A stretch of 64,000 nucleotides of DNA from Falsirhodobacter sp. 20TX0035 (GTDB lineage: Bacteria; Pseudomonadota; Alphaproteobacteria; Rhodobacterales; Rhodobacteraceae), in the NCBI RefSeq assembly GCF_028307215.1, contig NZ_JAQMHV010000007.1, positions 61,782-125,781 of the forward strand. The letters run 5' to 3'. The notes below the pieces were generated by a model, which saw only the letters and a list, made by a program, of their open reading frames with translations, made no database searches and was not told where the DNA came from. Made by a program: the position numbers and the translations under genes. Shown here piece by piece: positions 19,699 to 27,984 of this stretch. The first letter of the stretch is position 1. Each line of letters starts with the position of its first letter.

Positions 19699-20588
19699 CC
19701 GAGGCCAACACCCGCAAGGGCATCGCCTTCATGATCGCGGCGACGATGATCTTTTCCCTGCAGGACGCCCTGTCCCGCCATCTGGGGGAAACGAACAACG
19801 TCTTTGTCATCGTCATGATCCGCTACTGGGTCTTCGCCGCCTTCGTGGTGGCGCTGGCCTTGCGATCCTCGGGCGGGCTGCGGCGGATGCTGCGGCCGCG
19901 CTATCCGCTGATCCAGGGGCTGCGCGGCGTGCTTCTGGTGGCCGAGATCTGCGTCATGGTCGTGGCCTTCGTGAAGTTGGGGCTGGTGGGCACCCACGCC
20001 ATCTTCACCTGCTTCCCGCTCTTGGTGGCGGCGCTGTCGGGGCCGGTCCTGGGCGAATATGTCGGCTGGCGGCGCTGGCTGGCGGTGGCCGTGGGCTGCG
20101 TCGGCGTCTTCGTCATCCTGCAGCCGGGGTCGGGGGTGCTGTCGGTCTGGTCGGTCCTGCCCTTCGCCGCCGCCCTGATGTTCGCGCTCTACGGCCTTCT
20201 GACCCGCTTCGTCGCAGCCGAGGATGGGGCCGAGGTCAGCTTCTTCTGGGCGGGCATCGCGGGGGCGGCCGCGATCACCGTGCTGGGCCTGTGGTTCTGG
20301 GAACCCCTCAGCGCCGGAAGCGGGCCGTGGATGGCCGCGTTGGCCTGCTCGGGCATCCTGGGCCACTGGTGCATGATCCGCGCCTACGACTTCGCCGAGG
20401 CGAGCGCCGTGCAGCCCTTTTCCTTCCTGCAACTGGTCTGGGTGACGATCATCGGCGTCGCCTTTCTGGGCGAGGCCTTGACCCCCAACATCGTCATCGG
20501 TGCCTTCATCGTCGTGGCCGCCGGCCTCTTCACCCTGTGGCGGGCCGAGAAGAAGGGCGAGAAGCCTACCCCCGTAACTCGTCCGTGA
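19695..20588 (+). CDS. EamA/DMT-family transporter
   Basis: 297 residues, ten predicted transmembrane helices arranged as two EamA repeats (first from about 9 to 135, second from about 150 to 280). Drug/metabolite-transporter exporters move small metabolites; substrate unknown. Visible features: Gly/Ala-rich helices such as WSVLPFAAALMFALYG, charged C-terminal tail RAEKKGEK. Start overlaps the mnmD stop (ATGA), so it is co-transcribed with mnmD although no functional tie is known. Its 3' end overlaps the convergent lytic transglycosylase gene by 23 bases. Confidence 0.88.
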   Translation: MTEANTRKGIAFMIAATMIFSLQDALSRHLGETNNVFVIVMIRYWVFAAFVVALALRSSGGLRRMLRPRYPLIQGLRGVLLVAEICVMVVAFVKLGLVGTHAIFTCFPLLVAALSGPVLGEYVGWRRWLAVAVGCVGVFVILQPGSGVLSVWSVLPFAAALMFALYGLLTRFVAAEDGAEVSFFWAGIAGAAAITVLGLWFWEPLSAGSGPWMAALACSGILGHWCMIRAYDFAEASAVQPFSFLQLVWVTIIGVAFLGEALTPNIVIGAFIVVAAGLFTLWRAEKKGEKPTPVTRP

Positions 20589-22464
20589 CGCGGACGGGCA
20601 CGGGCACCCCGGCCAGCCGCGCGCGGTAGATCACCAGTGATTCGACGACCCGCTGCACATAGCTGCGGGTTTCGGCATAAGGGATGTCCTCCACCCAATC
20701 CACCACGTCCACGGCCGGATCGCGCGGATCGCCCATGGCCGCGATCCACTGGCGCGGCCGCCCCGGCCCGGCATTGTAGCCCGAAGCCACCAGGGACACG
20801 GCGGGCCCGAACTCCTCGATCATCTGGGCAAGGTAGGTGGAGCCGAGGCGCACGTTGAACGCGGGATCGGCCGTCAGCCGCGCCGTGCTGAAATCCGCAC
20901 CCAGCCCGTTGGCCAGCTTCTTCGCGGTTTCGGGCATCACCTGCATCAGGCCCCGCGCGCCTGCGGGGCTGACCACCGCCGGGTCGAATTCGCTTTCCCG
21001 GCGCGAGATGGCGAGCGCGAAGGCCCGCGTCACCGGCAGCCCGTCCGGCACGAGGTCGGGGATGGGGTAATAGGCGGCGGGCAGGATGATCCCGCGCCCG
21101 GCCCCCATCTTGGCCAGGTTCAGCGCGATGTTCGGCTGGTCGATGGCCAGCGCCATGTCCGACAGCTGCGCCAGCCCCGTTGCGTCCTGCGATTCGGCCA
21201 GATGCAGGATAAAGCGGCGGCCCTGCTGAAAATCCCCCGCCTCCAGCAGTAGGCGCGCGGCCTGCATCACCGATCCGGTCATGAACGGGGCCGTGCGCCA
21301 GTCGGGCGTGGCGTTGCCCGCCAGAAGAAGGGGGTCGGTCTTCAGCCCCAGCCGTTCGGCCGCCAGAAGCCCGTAATAGGCCGAGGAATGGGTGGCCGCC
21401 TTCTGGAACGTCGCCATCGCGGCGTCGTACTGGCCCATCGCCTCCTGCGCGCGGCCCTGCCAATACAGCGCACGCGACAGGCTGATCGCGGTGCCCACGC
21501 CCTGTTCCAGATGGCGGAAATGCTCCAGCGCGTCGGCGGGGCGGTTCAGGCGGCGCAGGGCGATGTGGCCGGCCAGAAACTCCAGATCCGCGAAGTCCCC
21601 GCCTTCCGTCAACCCATGCGAGGACGCGAGGCGATAAGCGAGCTCCGGATCCGTCTCCTCGAACTCCCGCACCAGATAGATGCGGCGGGGGGCCCACATG
21701 TCCGGGTGCCCCAGCGCGTCGGGGCTGTGGGACAGGATCAGCTCCGCCGCGTCCGGGTAAAGCCCCTTGCGCATCCGCCACGCGAATCGCTCATAGGCAA
21801 GGCCCGGCTGGTCGGCCAGCTGGGCGGGCACGGCGGCGATCAGCTCGTTCACGCCGCTTTCGTCGGCCCGCAGGGCGATGCGGGCCCGGACCAGCGCCTG
21901 CCAGCCGGCCGACAGGCGAGGGATCATCCGCTCCGCCTCGGCCCGCCGGCCGTCCCACAACAGCCGGTCGGTGCGGGGGATGTCCTCTCCGGCGATGGGG
22001 ACGGGATACATGCGCGACAGCTCGTCCTGTTCGTCGGCCGACAGGGACAGGTTCCGCCAGGCGCGCAACGCTTCGGCCTGCGCTTCGGGGGCGCGGTCCA
22101 GCGCCAGATAGGCGCGCGACAGGGCGATCGCGCCCTTGGCCGTCTGCGGCGCCTGCGCGGCGAAATACGCAAGGATGCGGTCGGCGTCGCCCGACACCGC
22201 AATCTCCGCCTCGCCCTTCTGGCGCAGCAGGGCAAGGCCCGGCCAGTCGGGGCGGCGGGCCAGGAACGCTTCGTAGTCGCGGGCCTTGCCCTCGCCCTCG
22301 CGCAGGCGCTGCCATTCGATGATGTCGCGGGCCACGTCGCTTTGCACGGCGTTGCGCGCGCCCGCCCAGTCGTGCCGGGCCGACAGTTGCAGGGCCGTCT
22401 GCAATCCGTCCGCCCATGCGGGGACGGGAAGCATCAGGCAGGCGGACAGAAGAAGGGCTTTCAT
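20566..22464 (-). CDS. Soluble lytic murein transglycosylase (Slt70-like)
   Basis: 632 residues. Signal peptide 1-18 ([15 protein letters not shown]), so periplasmic. Residues 20-440 are a helical superhelix with tetratricopeptide-like repeats (the U/L domains of Slt70). The C-terminal catalytic domain has Glu in [19 protein letters not shown], then LMQVMP, and the GYNAGPGR motif. It cleaves the MurNAc-GlcNAc bond forming 1,6-anhydromuropeptides. ATG 22464 is used; an ATG three codons upstream is also possible. The 132-base gap to divergent dapA contains no clear promoter by eye. Confidence 0.93.
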   Translation of the reverse strand: MKALLLSACLMLPVPAWADGLQTALQLSARHDWAGARNAVQSDVARDIIEWQRLREGEGKARDYEAFLARRPDWPGLALLRQKGEAEIAVSGDADRILAYFAAQAPQTAKGAIALSRAYLALDRAPEAQAEALRAWRNLSLSADEQDELSRMYPVPIAGEDIPRTDRLLWDGRRAEAERMIPRLSAGWQALVRARIALRADESGVNELIAAVPAQLADQPGLAYERFAWRMRKGLYPDAAELILSHSPDALGHPDMWAPRRIYLVREFEETDPELAYRLASSHGLTEGGDFADLEFLAGHIALRRLNRPADALEHFRHLEQGVGTAISLSRALYWQGRAQEAMGQYDAAMATFQKAATHSSAYYGLLAAERLGLKTDPLLLAGNATPDWRTAPFMTGSVMQAARLLLEAGDFQQGRRFILHLAESQDATGLAQLSDMALAIDQPNIALNLAKMGAGRGIILPAAYYPIPDLVPDGLPVTRAFALAISRRESEFDPAVVSPAGARGLMQVMPETAKKLANGLGADFSTARLTADPAFNVRLGSTYLAQMIEEFGPAVSLVASGYNAGPGRPRQWIAAMGDPRDPAVDVVDWVEDIPYAETRSYVQRVVESLVIYRARLAGVPVPVRVTDELRG

Positions 22465-22596
22465 GCCGCGCATCCTGCCAAAGGGCGGCCCCCGGGGCAA
22501 CACACGACCGCGCCAGCTTGGCAAAGGCCGCGGCGCGGCGTAAGGAAGTCGCGTTTCACAGCGGGCGAATCCGCACCAAAGGGGGAGAAGCGTGTC

Positions 22597-23472
22597 ATGA
22601 TCAAGGGTTCCATTCCTGCCCTCGTGACGCCGTTCAAGGACGGCGCACTGGATCTGGACACGCTGAAGAAGCTGGTTGACTGGCAGATCGCCGAAGGCTC
22701 GTCCGCGCTGGTGCCGGTGGGCACCACGGGCGAAAGCCCCACCCTGACGCATGAAGAACACCGCACCGTGGTTGCCAAGGTGGTGGAATACGCCGCGGGC
22801 CGCGTGCCGGTCATCGCCGGGGCGGGCTCCAACTCCACCGTGGAAGGCATCGGCCTGATCCGCTTCGCGCAAGAGGCGGGGGCGGACGCGGCGCTGGTCG
22901 TGACCCCCTATTACAACAAGCCCACGCAGGCGGGCCTGATCGCGCATTACCGCGCGCTGCACGACGCCAGCGACCTGCCGATCATCATCTACAACATTCC
23001 CGGCCGTTCGGTCGTGGACATGTCGCCCGACACGATGGGCGAACTGGCGAAGCTCCCCCGCATCGTCGGCGTGAAGGACGCGACCGGCAAGCTGGAACGC
23101 GTCAGCCAGCAGCGCATCACCTGCGGCCCCGACTTCGTGCAGCTTTCGGGCGAGGATGCGACCGCGCTGGGCTTCAACGCGCATGGCGGGGTGGGCTGCA
23201 TCTCGGTCACGGCGAACGTGGCCCCGCGCCTGTGCGCCGAATTCCAGGCCGCGACACTGGCGGGCGATTACGCCAAGGCGCTGGCCTATCAGGACCGCCT
23301 GATGCCCCTGCACGAGGCGATCTTCCTGGAACCGGGCCTTGCGGGCGCGAAATACGCGCTGTCCCGTCTGGGCCTGTGCGAGGCGGAGGTGCGCCTGCCG
23401 CTGGTGGGCGTCAGCGACGGGGTGAAGGCGCGGATCGACGCGGCCATGCGCCATGCGGGCCTCCTGAACTGA
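22597..23472 (+). CDS. dapA: 4-hydroxy-tetrahydrodipicolinate synthase
   Basis: 291 residues. Condenses pyruvate with aspartate semialdehyde, the first committed lysine/DAP step; cytosolic tetramer. Key features: GTTGESPTL (42-50), Tyr132 and Arg137 in IYNIPGR, and the Schiff-base Lys160 in [17 protein letters not shown] precedes ATG 22597. Shares the pathway with asd and dapD elsewhere in the window. A GC hairpin without a T tract follows before smpB, so the two may be partly co-transcribed. Confidence 0.97.
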   Translation: MIKGSIPALVTPFKDGALDLDTLKKLVDWQIAEGSSALVPVGTTGESPTLTHEEHRTVVAKVVEYAAGRVPVIAGAGSNSTVEGIGLIRFAQEAGADAALVVTPYYNKPTQAGLIAHYRALHDASDLPIIIYNIPGRSVVDMSPDTMGELAKLPRIVGVKDATGKLERVSQQRITCGPDFVQLSGEDATALGFNAHGGVGCISVTANVAPRLCAEFQAATLAGDYAKALAYQDRLMPLHEAIFLEPGLAGAKYALSRLGLCEAEVRLPLVGVSDGVKARIDAAMRHAGLLN

Positions 23473-23481
23473 CATCTGGAC

Positions 23482-23499
23482 GGGGGCGCCCGCGCCCCC
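23482..23499 (+). terminator. GC-rich hairpin between dapA and smpB
   Basis: GGGGGCG/CGCCCCC with a CCCG loop, 10 bases after the dapA stop and 12 bases before smpB. Lacks a U tract, so it may be an attenuator or mRNA-stability element rather than a full terminator. Confidence 0.4.
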
Positions 23500-23511
23500 T
23501 ATCTCTCCCCC

Positions 23512-23979
23512 ATGAAAAAATCCGATCCCAACAGCAAGCTGATCGCCGAAAACCGCCGCGCGCGGTTCGACTATGCCATCGAGGACGACATCGAGGCGGG
23601 GATCATGCTTCTCGGCTCCGAGGTGAAGTCGCTGCGTCAGGGCGGATCGAACATCGCCGAAAGCTATGCGAGCGTGGAGGATGGGGAGCTGTGGCTGATC
23701 AACGGCTATGTCGCGCCCTATCTTCAGGCCAAGACCTGGGGGCACGAGGAGCGTCGGAAGCGCAAGCTGCTGGTCAACCGCAAGGAGCTGTCGCGTCTGT
23801 GGAACGCCACGAAGCGCGAAGGCATGACGCTGGTCCCGCTGCGGATGTATTTCAATGACCGCGGCGTGGTGAAGGTGAAGATCGGCATCGCAAAGGGCAA
23901 GAAGCTGGCCGACAAGCGCGAAACCTCGGCCAAGCGCGACTGGCAGCGCCAGCAGGCCCGCCTCTTGAAGCAGGGCTGA
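23512..23979 (+). CDS. smpB: SsrA-binding protein (trans-translation)
   Basis: 155 residues. Binds tmRNA and delivers it to stalled ribosomes. Diagnostic stretches: [45 protein letters not shown], and a basic C-terminal tail [18 protein letters not shown] that folds on the ribosome. Full length. The ssrA gene itself is not in the window. Ends 33 bases before sseA. Confidence 0.97.
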   Translation: MKKSDPNSKLIAENRRARFDYAIEDDIEAGIMLLGSEVKSLRQGGSNIAESYASVEDGELWLINGYVAPYLQAKTWGHEERRKRKLLVNRKELSRLWNATKREGMTLVPLRMYFNDRGVVKVKIGIAKGKKLADKRETSAKRDWQRQQARLLKQG

Positions 23980-24012
23980 CCGGCGCGTAACCAAGGGGGC
24001 GGAGGTGCCCCC

Positions 24013-24843
24013 ATGACAGATGATCCCCATACCCTTGTTTCCACCGACTGGCTGGCCGCTCGGCTGGAGGAGGTGGTCGTGCTGGACGCCTCGTGGCACA
24101 TGTCGGCGGACGGGCGCGACGCGGCGGCCGAATACGCGGGGGCGCACATTCCGGGTGCGCGCTTCTTCGATATCGACCGGATCAGCGATCCGGACAGCGA
24201 CCTGCCCCACATGGCCCCCACGGCCGAGGCGTTCGGGCAGGCCATCGGCGCCATGGGCATCGGCGGCGCGACGCAGGTCGTGGTCTATGACAGCAAGGGC
24301 CTCTTTTCCGCCGCCCGCGCCTGGTGGATGTTCCGCCTGATGGGCCACGACGCCGTGGCCGTGCTGGACGGCGGCCTGCCGAAATGGCGGGCCGAGGGTC
24401 GGCCCCTGACCGCCGATGTCCCCGAACCGCTGGCCGAGGCCGTGCTGCCCGTCCTGCAACCGGCCCGCATCCGCACCGCCGAACAGGTGGCCACGGGTCG
24501 CGCGCAGGTGGTGGACGCCCGCGCCGCCCCCCGCTTCCGCGGCGAGGTGCCCGAACCGCGTCCCGGTTTGCGGTCGGGCCACATCCCCGGCGCCCGCAAC
24601 CTGCCGTTCGGAGAGGTGCTGAACCCCGACGGCACGATGAAGCCCGTGGAGGCGCTGGCCGAGGCGTTCCGGGGCGCGGGCGTCGATCTGGACACGCCCG
24701 TCGTCACCTCCTGCGGGTCGGGCGTCACGGCCGCGATCCTGAGCCTGGCGCTGGAACGTCTGGGACATCCCGATCACGCGCTGTATGACGGGTCCTGGAC
24801 GGAATGGGGCGGCCGCGCCGACCTGCCGGTGGAGAAGGGCTGA
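24013..24843 (+). CDS. sseA: 3-mercaptopyruvate sulfurtransferase / rhodanese
   Basis: 276 residues, two rhodanese domains: an inactive N-terminal one (about 8-130) and a catalytic one (about 150-276). Active-site loop VTSCGSGVTA with Cys234; the CGSGV[T/S] form is typical of mercaptopyruvate sulfurtransferases rather than thiosulfate:cyanide rhodaneses (CRKGVT). Cytosolic. GGAGGTGCCCCC precedes ATG 24013. TGATG overlap with the aminotransferase gene points to an operon; a transaminase can supply mercaptopyruvate from cysteine, so the pairing makes metabolic sense (inference). Confidence 0.93.
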   Translation: MTDDPHTLVSTDWLAARLEEVVVLDASWHMSADGRDAAAEYAGAHIPGARFFDIDRISDPDSDLPHMAPTAEAFGQAIGAMGIGGATQVVVYDSKGLFSAARAWWMFRLMGHDAVAVLDGGLPKWRAEGRPLTADVPEPLAEAVLPVLQPARIRTAEQVATGRAQVVDARAAPRFRGEVPEPRPGLRSGHIPGARNLPFGEVLNPDGTMKPVEALAEAFRGAGVDLDTPVVTSCGSGVTAAILSLALERLGHPDHALYDGSWTEWGGRADLPVEKG

Positions 24844-26003
24844 TGTTCGACACGTTGAAACCACAACCCGCGGATTCGATCCTGCACCTGATGCAGATGT
24901 TCCGCGACGACCCGCGCCCCGTGAAGGTGGATCTGGGCGTGGGCGTCTACAAGGACGCCGAGGGCCGCACCCCCGTCATGCGCGCCGTGCGCGAGGCCGA
25001 GCGCCTGATCTGGGAGCGGCAGGAGACGAAGGTCTACACCGCGATGCCGGGCGATCCCATGTTCCTGGCTGCGATGCAGCGCCTGATCCTGGGCGCCGAA
25101 GGGGGCGCGGCCATCGCCACGCCCGGCGGCACGGGGGCCGTGCGGCAGGCGCTGGAACTGGTGCGGATGATGAACCCCGACGCCACGATCTGGCTGTCGA
25201 ACCCGACCTGGCCGAACCACCCGGCGATCATCGACTATCTGGGCCTGCGCCGCGCCGAGTACCGCTATTTCAACGCGGCCACCGGCGGTCTGGACCTCGA
25301 GGGGATGCTGGAGGATCTGACCCGCGTGCGGCCCGGCGACGTGGTCCTGCTGCACGGCTGCTGCCACAACCCAACGGGGGCGAACCCCTCGCTCATGCAA
25401 TGGGCCGAGGTGGCGCGGATCCTGACGGGGGCGGGCGCCCTGGCGCTGATCGATCTGGCCTATCAGGGCTTCGGCGACGGGCTGGAGGAGGACGCGCTTC
25501 CCACGCGGTTTCTCGTGCAGCGTCTGCCGGAGGTTCTGGTGGCGGCCTCCTGTTCCAAGAATTTCGGGATCTACCGCGAACGCACGGGGGTCCTGCTGGC
25601 CGCGGGCGGCGATCCCGCGCGGGTGCAGGGCAACCTTGCCGCGCTGAACCGGCTGTCGATCTCCTTCCCACCGGATCACGGGGCACGGGTGGTCAGCACG
25701 ATCCTGACCGATCCCGCGCTGGGCGCCGACTGGCGGGCGGAACTGGAGGACATCCGCACCGGCATGATCGGCCTGCGCGAAGGGCTGGCGATGGCCCTGC
25801 GCGACGCCTGCCGGACCGACCGCTTCGGTTTCGTGGCAGAACACCGCGGTATGTTCTCGCGCCTCGGCCTGTCGCCCGAACAGGCGGAACGGGTGCGGGT
25901 GGAGCATGGGATCTACATGCTGGGGGACAGCCGGATCAACGTCGCCGGCCTCAGCCACGCCAACATCCCGGTCGTGGCGGCCGCCATCGCCGCCGTGATG
26001 TGA
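24843..26003 (+). CDS. Aspartate/aromatic aminotransferase, class I
   Basis: 386 residues, PLP-dependent. Closest to the TyrB/AspC (Ialpha) group: VDLGVGVYKDAEGRTPVMRA near 28-47, YTAMPGDP, NPTWPNHPAI, HGCCHNPTGANP (binding the cofactor ring), and the PLP lysine in SCSKNFGIYRERTG. Final Arg-containing segment DSRINVAGLSHANI is the substrate-carboxylate site. Aspartate, tyrosine, phenylalanine or cysteine could be used. The ATG at 24843 shares its A with the sseA stop; the upstream frame start at 24804 lies within sseA and is rejected. Confidence 0.92.
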   Translation: MFDTLKPQPADSILHLMQMFRDDPRPVKVDLGVGVYKDAEGRTPVMRAVREAERLIWERQETKVYTAMPGDPMFLAAMQRLILGAEGGAAIATPGGTGAVRQALELVRMMNPDATIWLSNPTWPNHPAIIDYLGLRRAEYRYFNAATGGLDLEGMLEDLTRVRPGDVVLLHGCCHNPTGANPSLMQWAEVARILTGAGALALIDLAYQGFGDGLEEDALPTRFLVQRLPEVLVAASCSKNFGIYRERTGVLLAAGGDPARVQGNLAALNRLSISFPPDHGARVVSTILTDPALGADWRAELEDIRTGMIGLREGLAMALRDACRTDRFGFVAEHRGMFSRLGLSPEQAERVRVEHGIYMLGDSRINVAGLSHANIPVVAAAIAAVM

Positions 26004-26035
26004 AAAAGGGCGGAGCCGCGGCTCCGCCCTTTTCC
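26003..26035. terminator. Bidirectional terminator between aminotransferase and amtB
   Basis: AAAAGGGCGGAGC/GCTCCGCCCTTTT with a 4-base CGCG loop; A tract and T tract on opposite sides let it work for both convergent genes. Confidence 0.9.
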
Positions 26036-26053
26036 CTTTGCCCGTGGGGGCAA

Positions 26054-27379
26054 TCAGTAGTGATACGCGCTTTCGCCATGCGAGGTGGTGTCGAGGCCTT
26101 CGCGTTCCTGATCGGCCGTGACGCGCAGGCCCATGACCATGTCCACGATCTTGTAGAGGATCGCCGAAACCACGCCGCACCACACGATCGTCACCAGCAC
26201 CGCGAGGATCTGCGTCCAGATCTGGGCGCCCATCGTGACGCCCTCGGCATAGCCGATGCCGCCCAGCGAGGTGGAGGTGAAGATCCCGGTGCCGATGGCG
26301 CCGACGATGCCGCCCACGCCGTGGATGCCGAAGACGTCGAGGCTGTCGTCATAGCCGAACTTGTTCTTCACCGTGGCCACGAAGAAGTAGCAGATGGCGG
26401 AGGCGATGGCGCCCAGCACGATCGCGCCCACCGGGCCGATCAGACCGGCCGCCGGGGTGACCGCCACAAGGCCCGTCACCATGCCCGACACCGCGCCCAG
26501 CATGGAGGCCTTGCCCCGAGCCGCCCCCTCGATCGCGACCCAGGCCAGCGTGGCCCCGGCCGTGGCCGTAAAGGTGTTGATCATGGCCAGTGCCGCACCG
26601 CCATTGGCTTCCAGGTTTGATCCGGCGTTGAAGCCGAACCAGCCCACGAACAGCAGGCAAGCCCCGACCATGGTCAGCGTCATCGAATGCGGCGCCAGCA
26701 TGTCGCGGCCAAGGCCGATGCGCTTGCCGATGATCAGGCAACCCACGAGGCCCGCGATCCCGGCGTTGATGTGCACCACCGTGCCGCCGGCGAAGTCCAG
26801 CGCGCCCCAGCCGAACAGCAGGCCGTTCGCGTCCCACACCATGTGGGCGATGGGGAAGTAGACGAAGGTGACCCACAGCAGGATGAACAGCATCAGTGCG
26901 CCGAACCTGATCCGCTCGGCGAAGGCGCCGACGATCAGGGCGGGGGTGATGCAGGCGAAGGTCATCTGGAAGCAGATGAACACGTATTCCGGGATCACGT
27001 ATTCGGCTGAGAAGGTGGCCGCCATGCTGTCGGGCGTGACGCCGGCCAGGAACATCTTGGCAAAGCCGCCGAAGAACGGGCCAGTGTTGCCGCCAAAGGC
27101 GAAGGAATAGCCATAAAGCACCCAGACCACGATCACCATCGCGGTGATCATCGTGCACTGCATCAGCACCGACAGCATGTTCTTGGACCGCACGAGGCCG
27201 CCATAGAACAGCGCCAGCCCCGGCAGCACCATGAACAGCACGAGGACGGTGGACACGAGCATCCACGCCACGTCGCCCTTGTCCATCACCGGCTCCACGG
27301 CCGCCTCCTGCGCCAGTGCGGGCAGGGCGGCCATCGCGGCCAACGCGGCCAGACCGGCGGTTTTCATCAGTTGTGTCAT
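26054..27379 (-). CDS. amtB: Ammonium transporter (Amt/Rh family)
   Basis: 441 residues: signal peptide (MKTAGLAALAAMAALPALAQ) and eleven transmembrane helices. Conducts NH3/NH4+ at low external ammonium. Signature: DANGLLFGWGALDFAGGTVVHINAG region with the first pore His, and GIHGVGG with the second. C-terminal tail VTADQEREGLDTTSHGESAYHY is the conserved PII-binding segment. Start at ATG 27379 (MTQLMKTAG); ATG 27367 is an alternative. Follows glnK by 22 bases, the standard glnK-amtB operon. Confidence 0.95.
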   Translation of the reverse strand: MTQLMKTAGLAALAAMAALPALAQEAAVEPVMDKGDVAWMLVSTVLVLFMVLPGLALFYGGLVRSKNMLSVLMQCTMITAMVIVVWVLYGYSFAFGGNTGPFFGGFAKMFLAGVTPDSMAATFSAEYVIPEYVFICFQMTFACITPALIVGAFAERIRFGALMLFILLWVTFVYFPIAHMVWDANGLLFGWGALDFAGGTVVHINAGIAGLVGCLIIGKRIGLGRDMLAPHSMTLTMVGACLLFVGWFGFNAGSNLEANGGAALAMINTFTATAGATLAWVAIEGAARGKASMLGAVSGMVTGLVAVTPAAGLIGPVGAIVLGAIASAICYFFVATVKNKFGYDDSLDVFGIHGVGGIVGAIGTGIFTSTSLGGIGYAEGVTMGAQIWTQILAVLVTIVWCGVVSAILYKIVDMVMGLRVTADQEREGLDTTSHGESAYHY

Positions 27380-27401
27380 CGTCCCCTGTCCCCTCGCACG
27401 C

Positions 27402-27740
27402 TCAAAGCGCATCGTCGTTGATCTCGCCCGTGCGCACACGGACGGCCTGTTCCACATCCAGCACGAAGATCTTGCCATCGCCGATCTTGTCCGTCTTGGC
27501 CGTGACGCGGATGGCGTCCACGACCGATTCCGCCAGCGCGTCCGCCACCACGATCTCCAGCCGGACCTTTGGCACGAAGTTCACGGCGTATTCGGCGCCG
27601 CGATAGATCTCGGTATGGCCGGACTGCGATCCGAAACCCTTGATTTCCGTGACCATCATCCCGCGCACGCCGATGGCGGTCAGGGCTTCGCGGACCTCCT
27701 CCAGCTTGAACGGCTTGATGGCTGCAATGATCAGTTTCAC
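27402..27740 (-). CDS. glnK: Nitrogen regulatory protein PII (GlnK type)
   Basis: 112 residues with a GTG start (27740), placed so that the protein begins with the conserved KLIIAAIKPFKLEEV. Tyr51, the uridylylation site, is present in the T-loop (GHTEIYRGAEY). B-loop TAKTDKIGDGKIFV and C-terminal region with RTGE are intact. PII senses ATP/ADP, 2-oxoglutarate and glutamine and blocks AmtB by inserting the T-loop. The 244-base upstream gap is shared with a divergent PBP gene; a confident NtrC site was not identified. Confidence 0.95.
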   Translation of the reverse strand: MKLIIAAIKPFKLEEVREALTAIGVRGMMVTEIKGFGSQSGHTEIYRGAEYAVNFVPKVRLEIVVADALAESVVDAIRVTAKTDKIGDGKIFVLDVEQAVRVRTGEINDDAL

Positions 27741-27984
27741 CGTGCATCCCCTCGTGATTGCGGCCTTGGCCAGTTGGGGGCAGAAAGCGGCCTTTTTGGG
27801 CGTCCGGCAATCATCCGCCGAACCTGCGGGCGCGGGAAAGCAGGGCAATCGGGGGATACGCCTGATATTTCGGCACATAGCGCAAAAACTTTGCGGCGGG
27901 GTAACGGGGCGGAAACAAACAGCCCTCAACAAAGCCGGCAGGAAACGTTATTCTGCTGCGACAGAAAAAGAAGGGCAGACAGGC

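Noticed and set aside
20566..24864. 1432-codon minus-strand frame spanning transglycosylase and dapA-sseA
   Set aside because: Only the part from 22464 downwards is the lytic transglycosylase; the rest is antisense shadow of dapA, smpB and sseA.
27741..27984. Search for an NtrC or sigma-54 site upstream of glnK
   Set aside because: A loose TGCGC..TGCCG pattern was seen on the minus strand but no TGGCAC-N5-TTGC or convincing TGCAC-N-GTGCA match, so no site is annotated.
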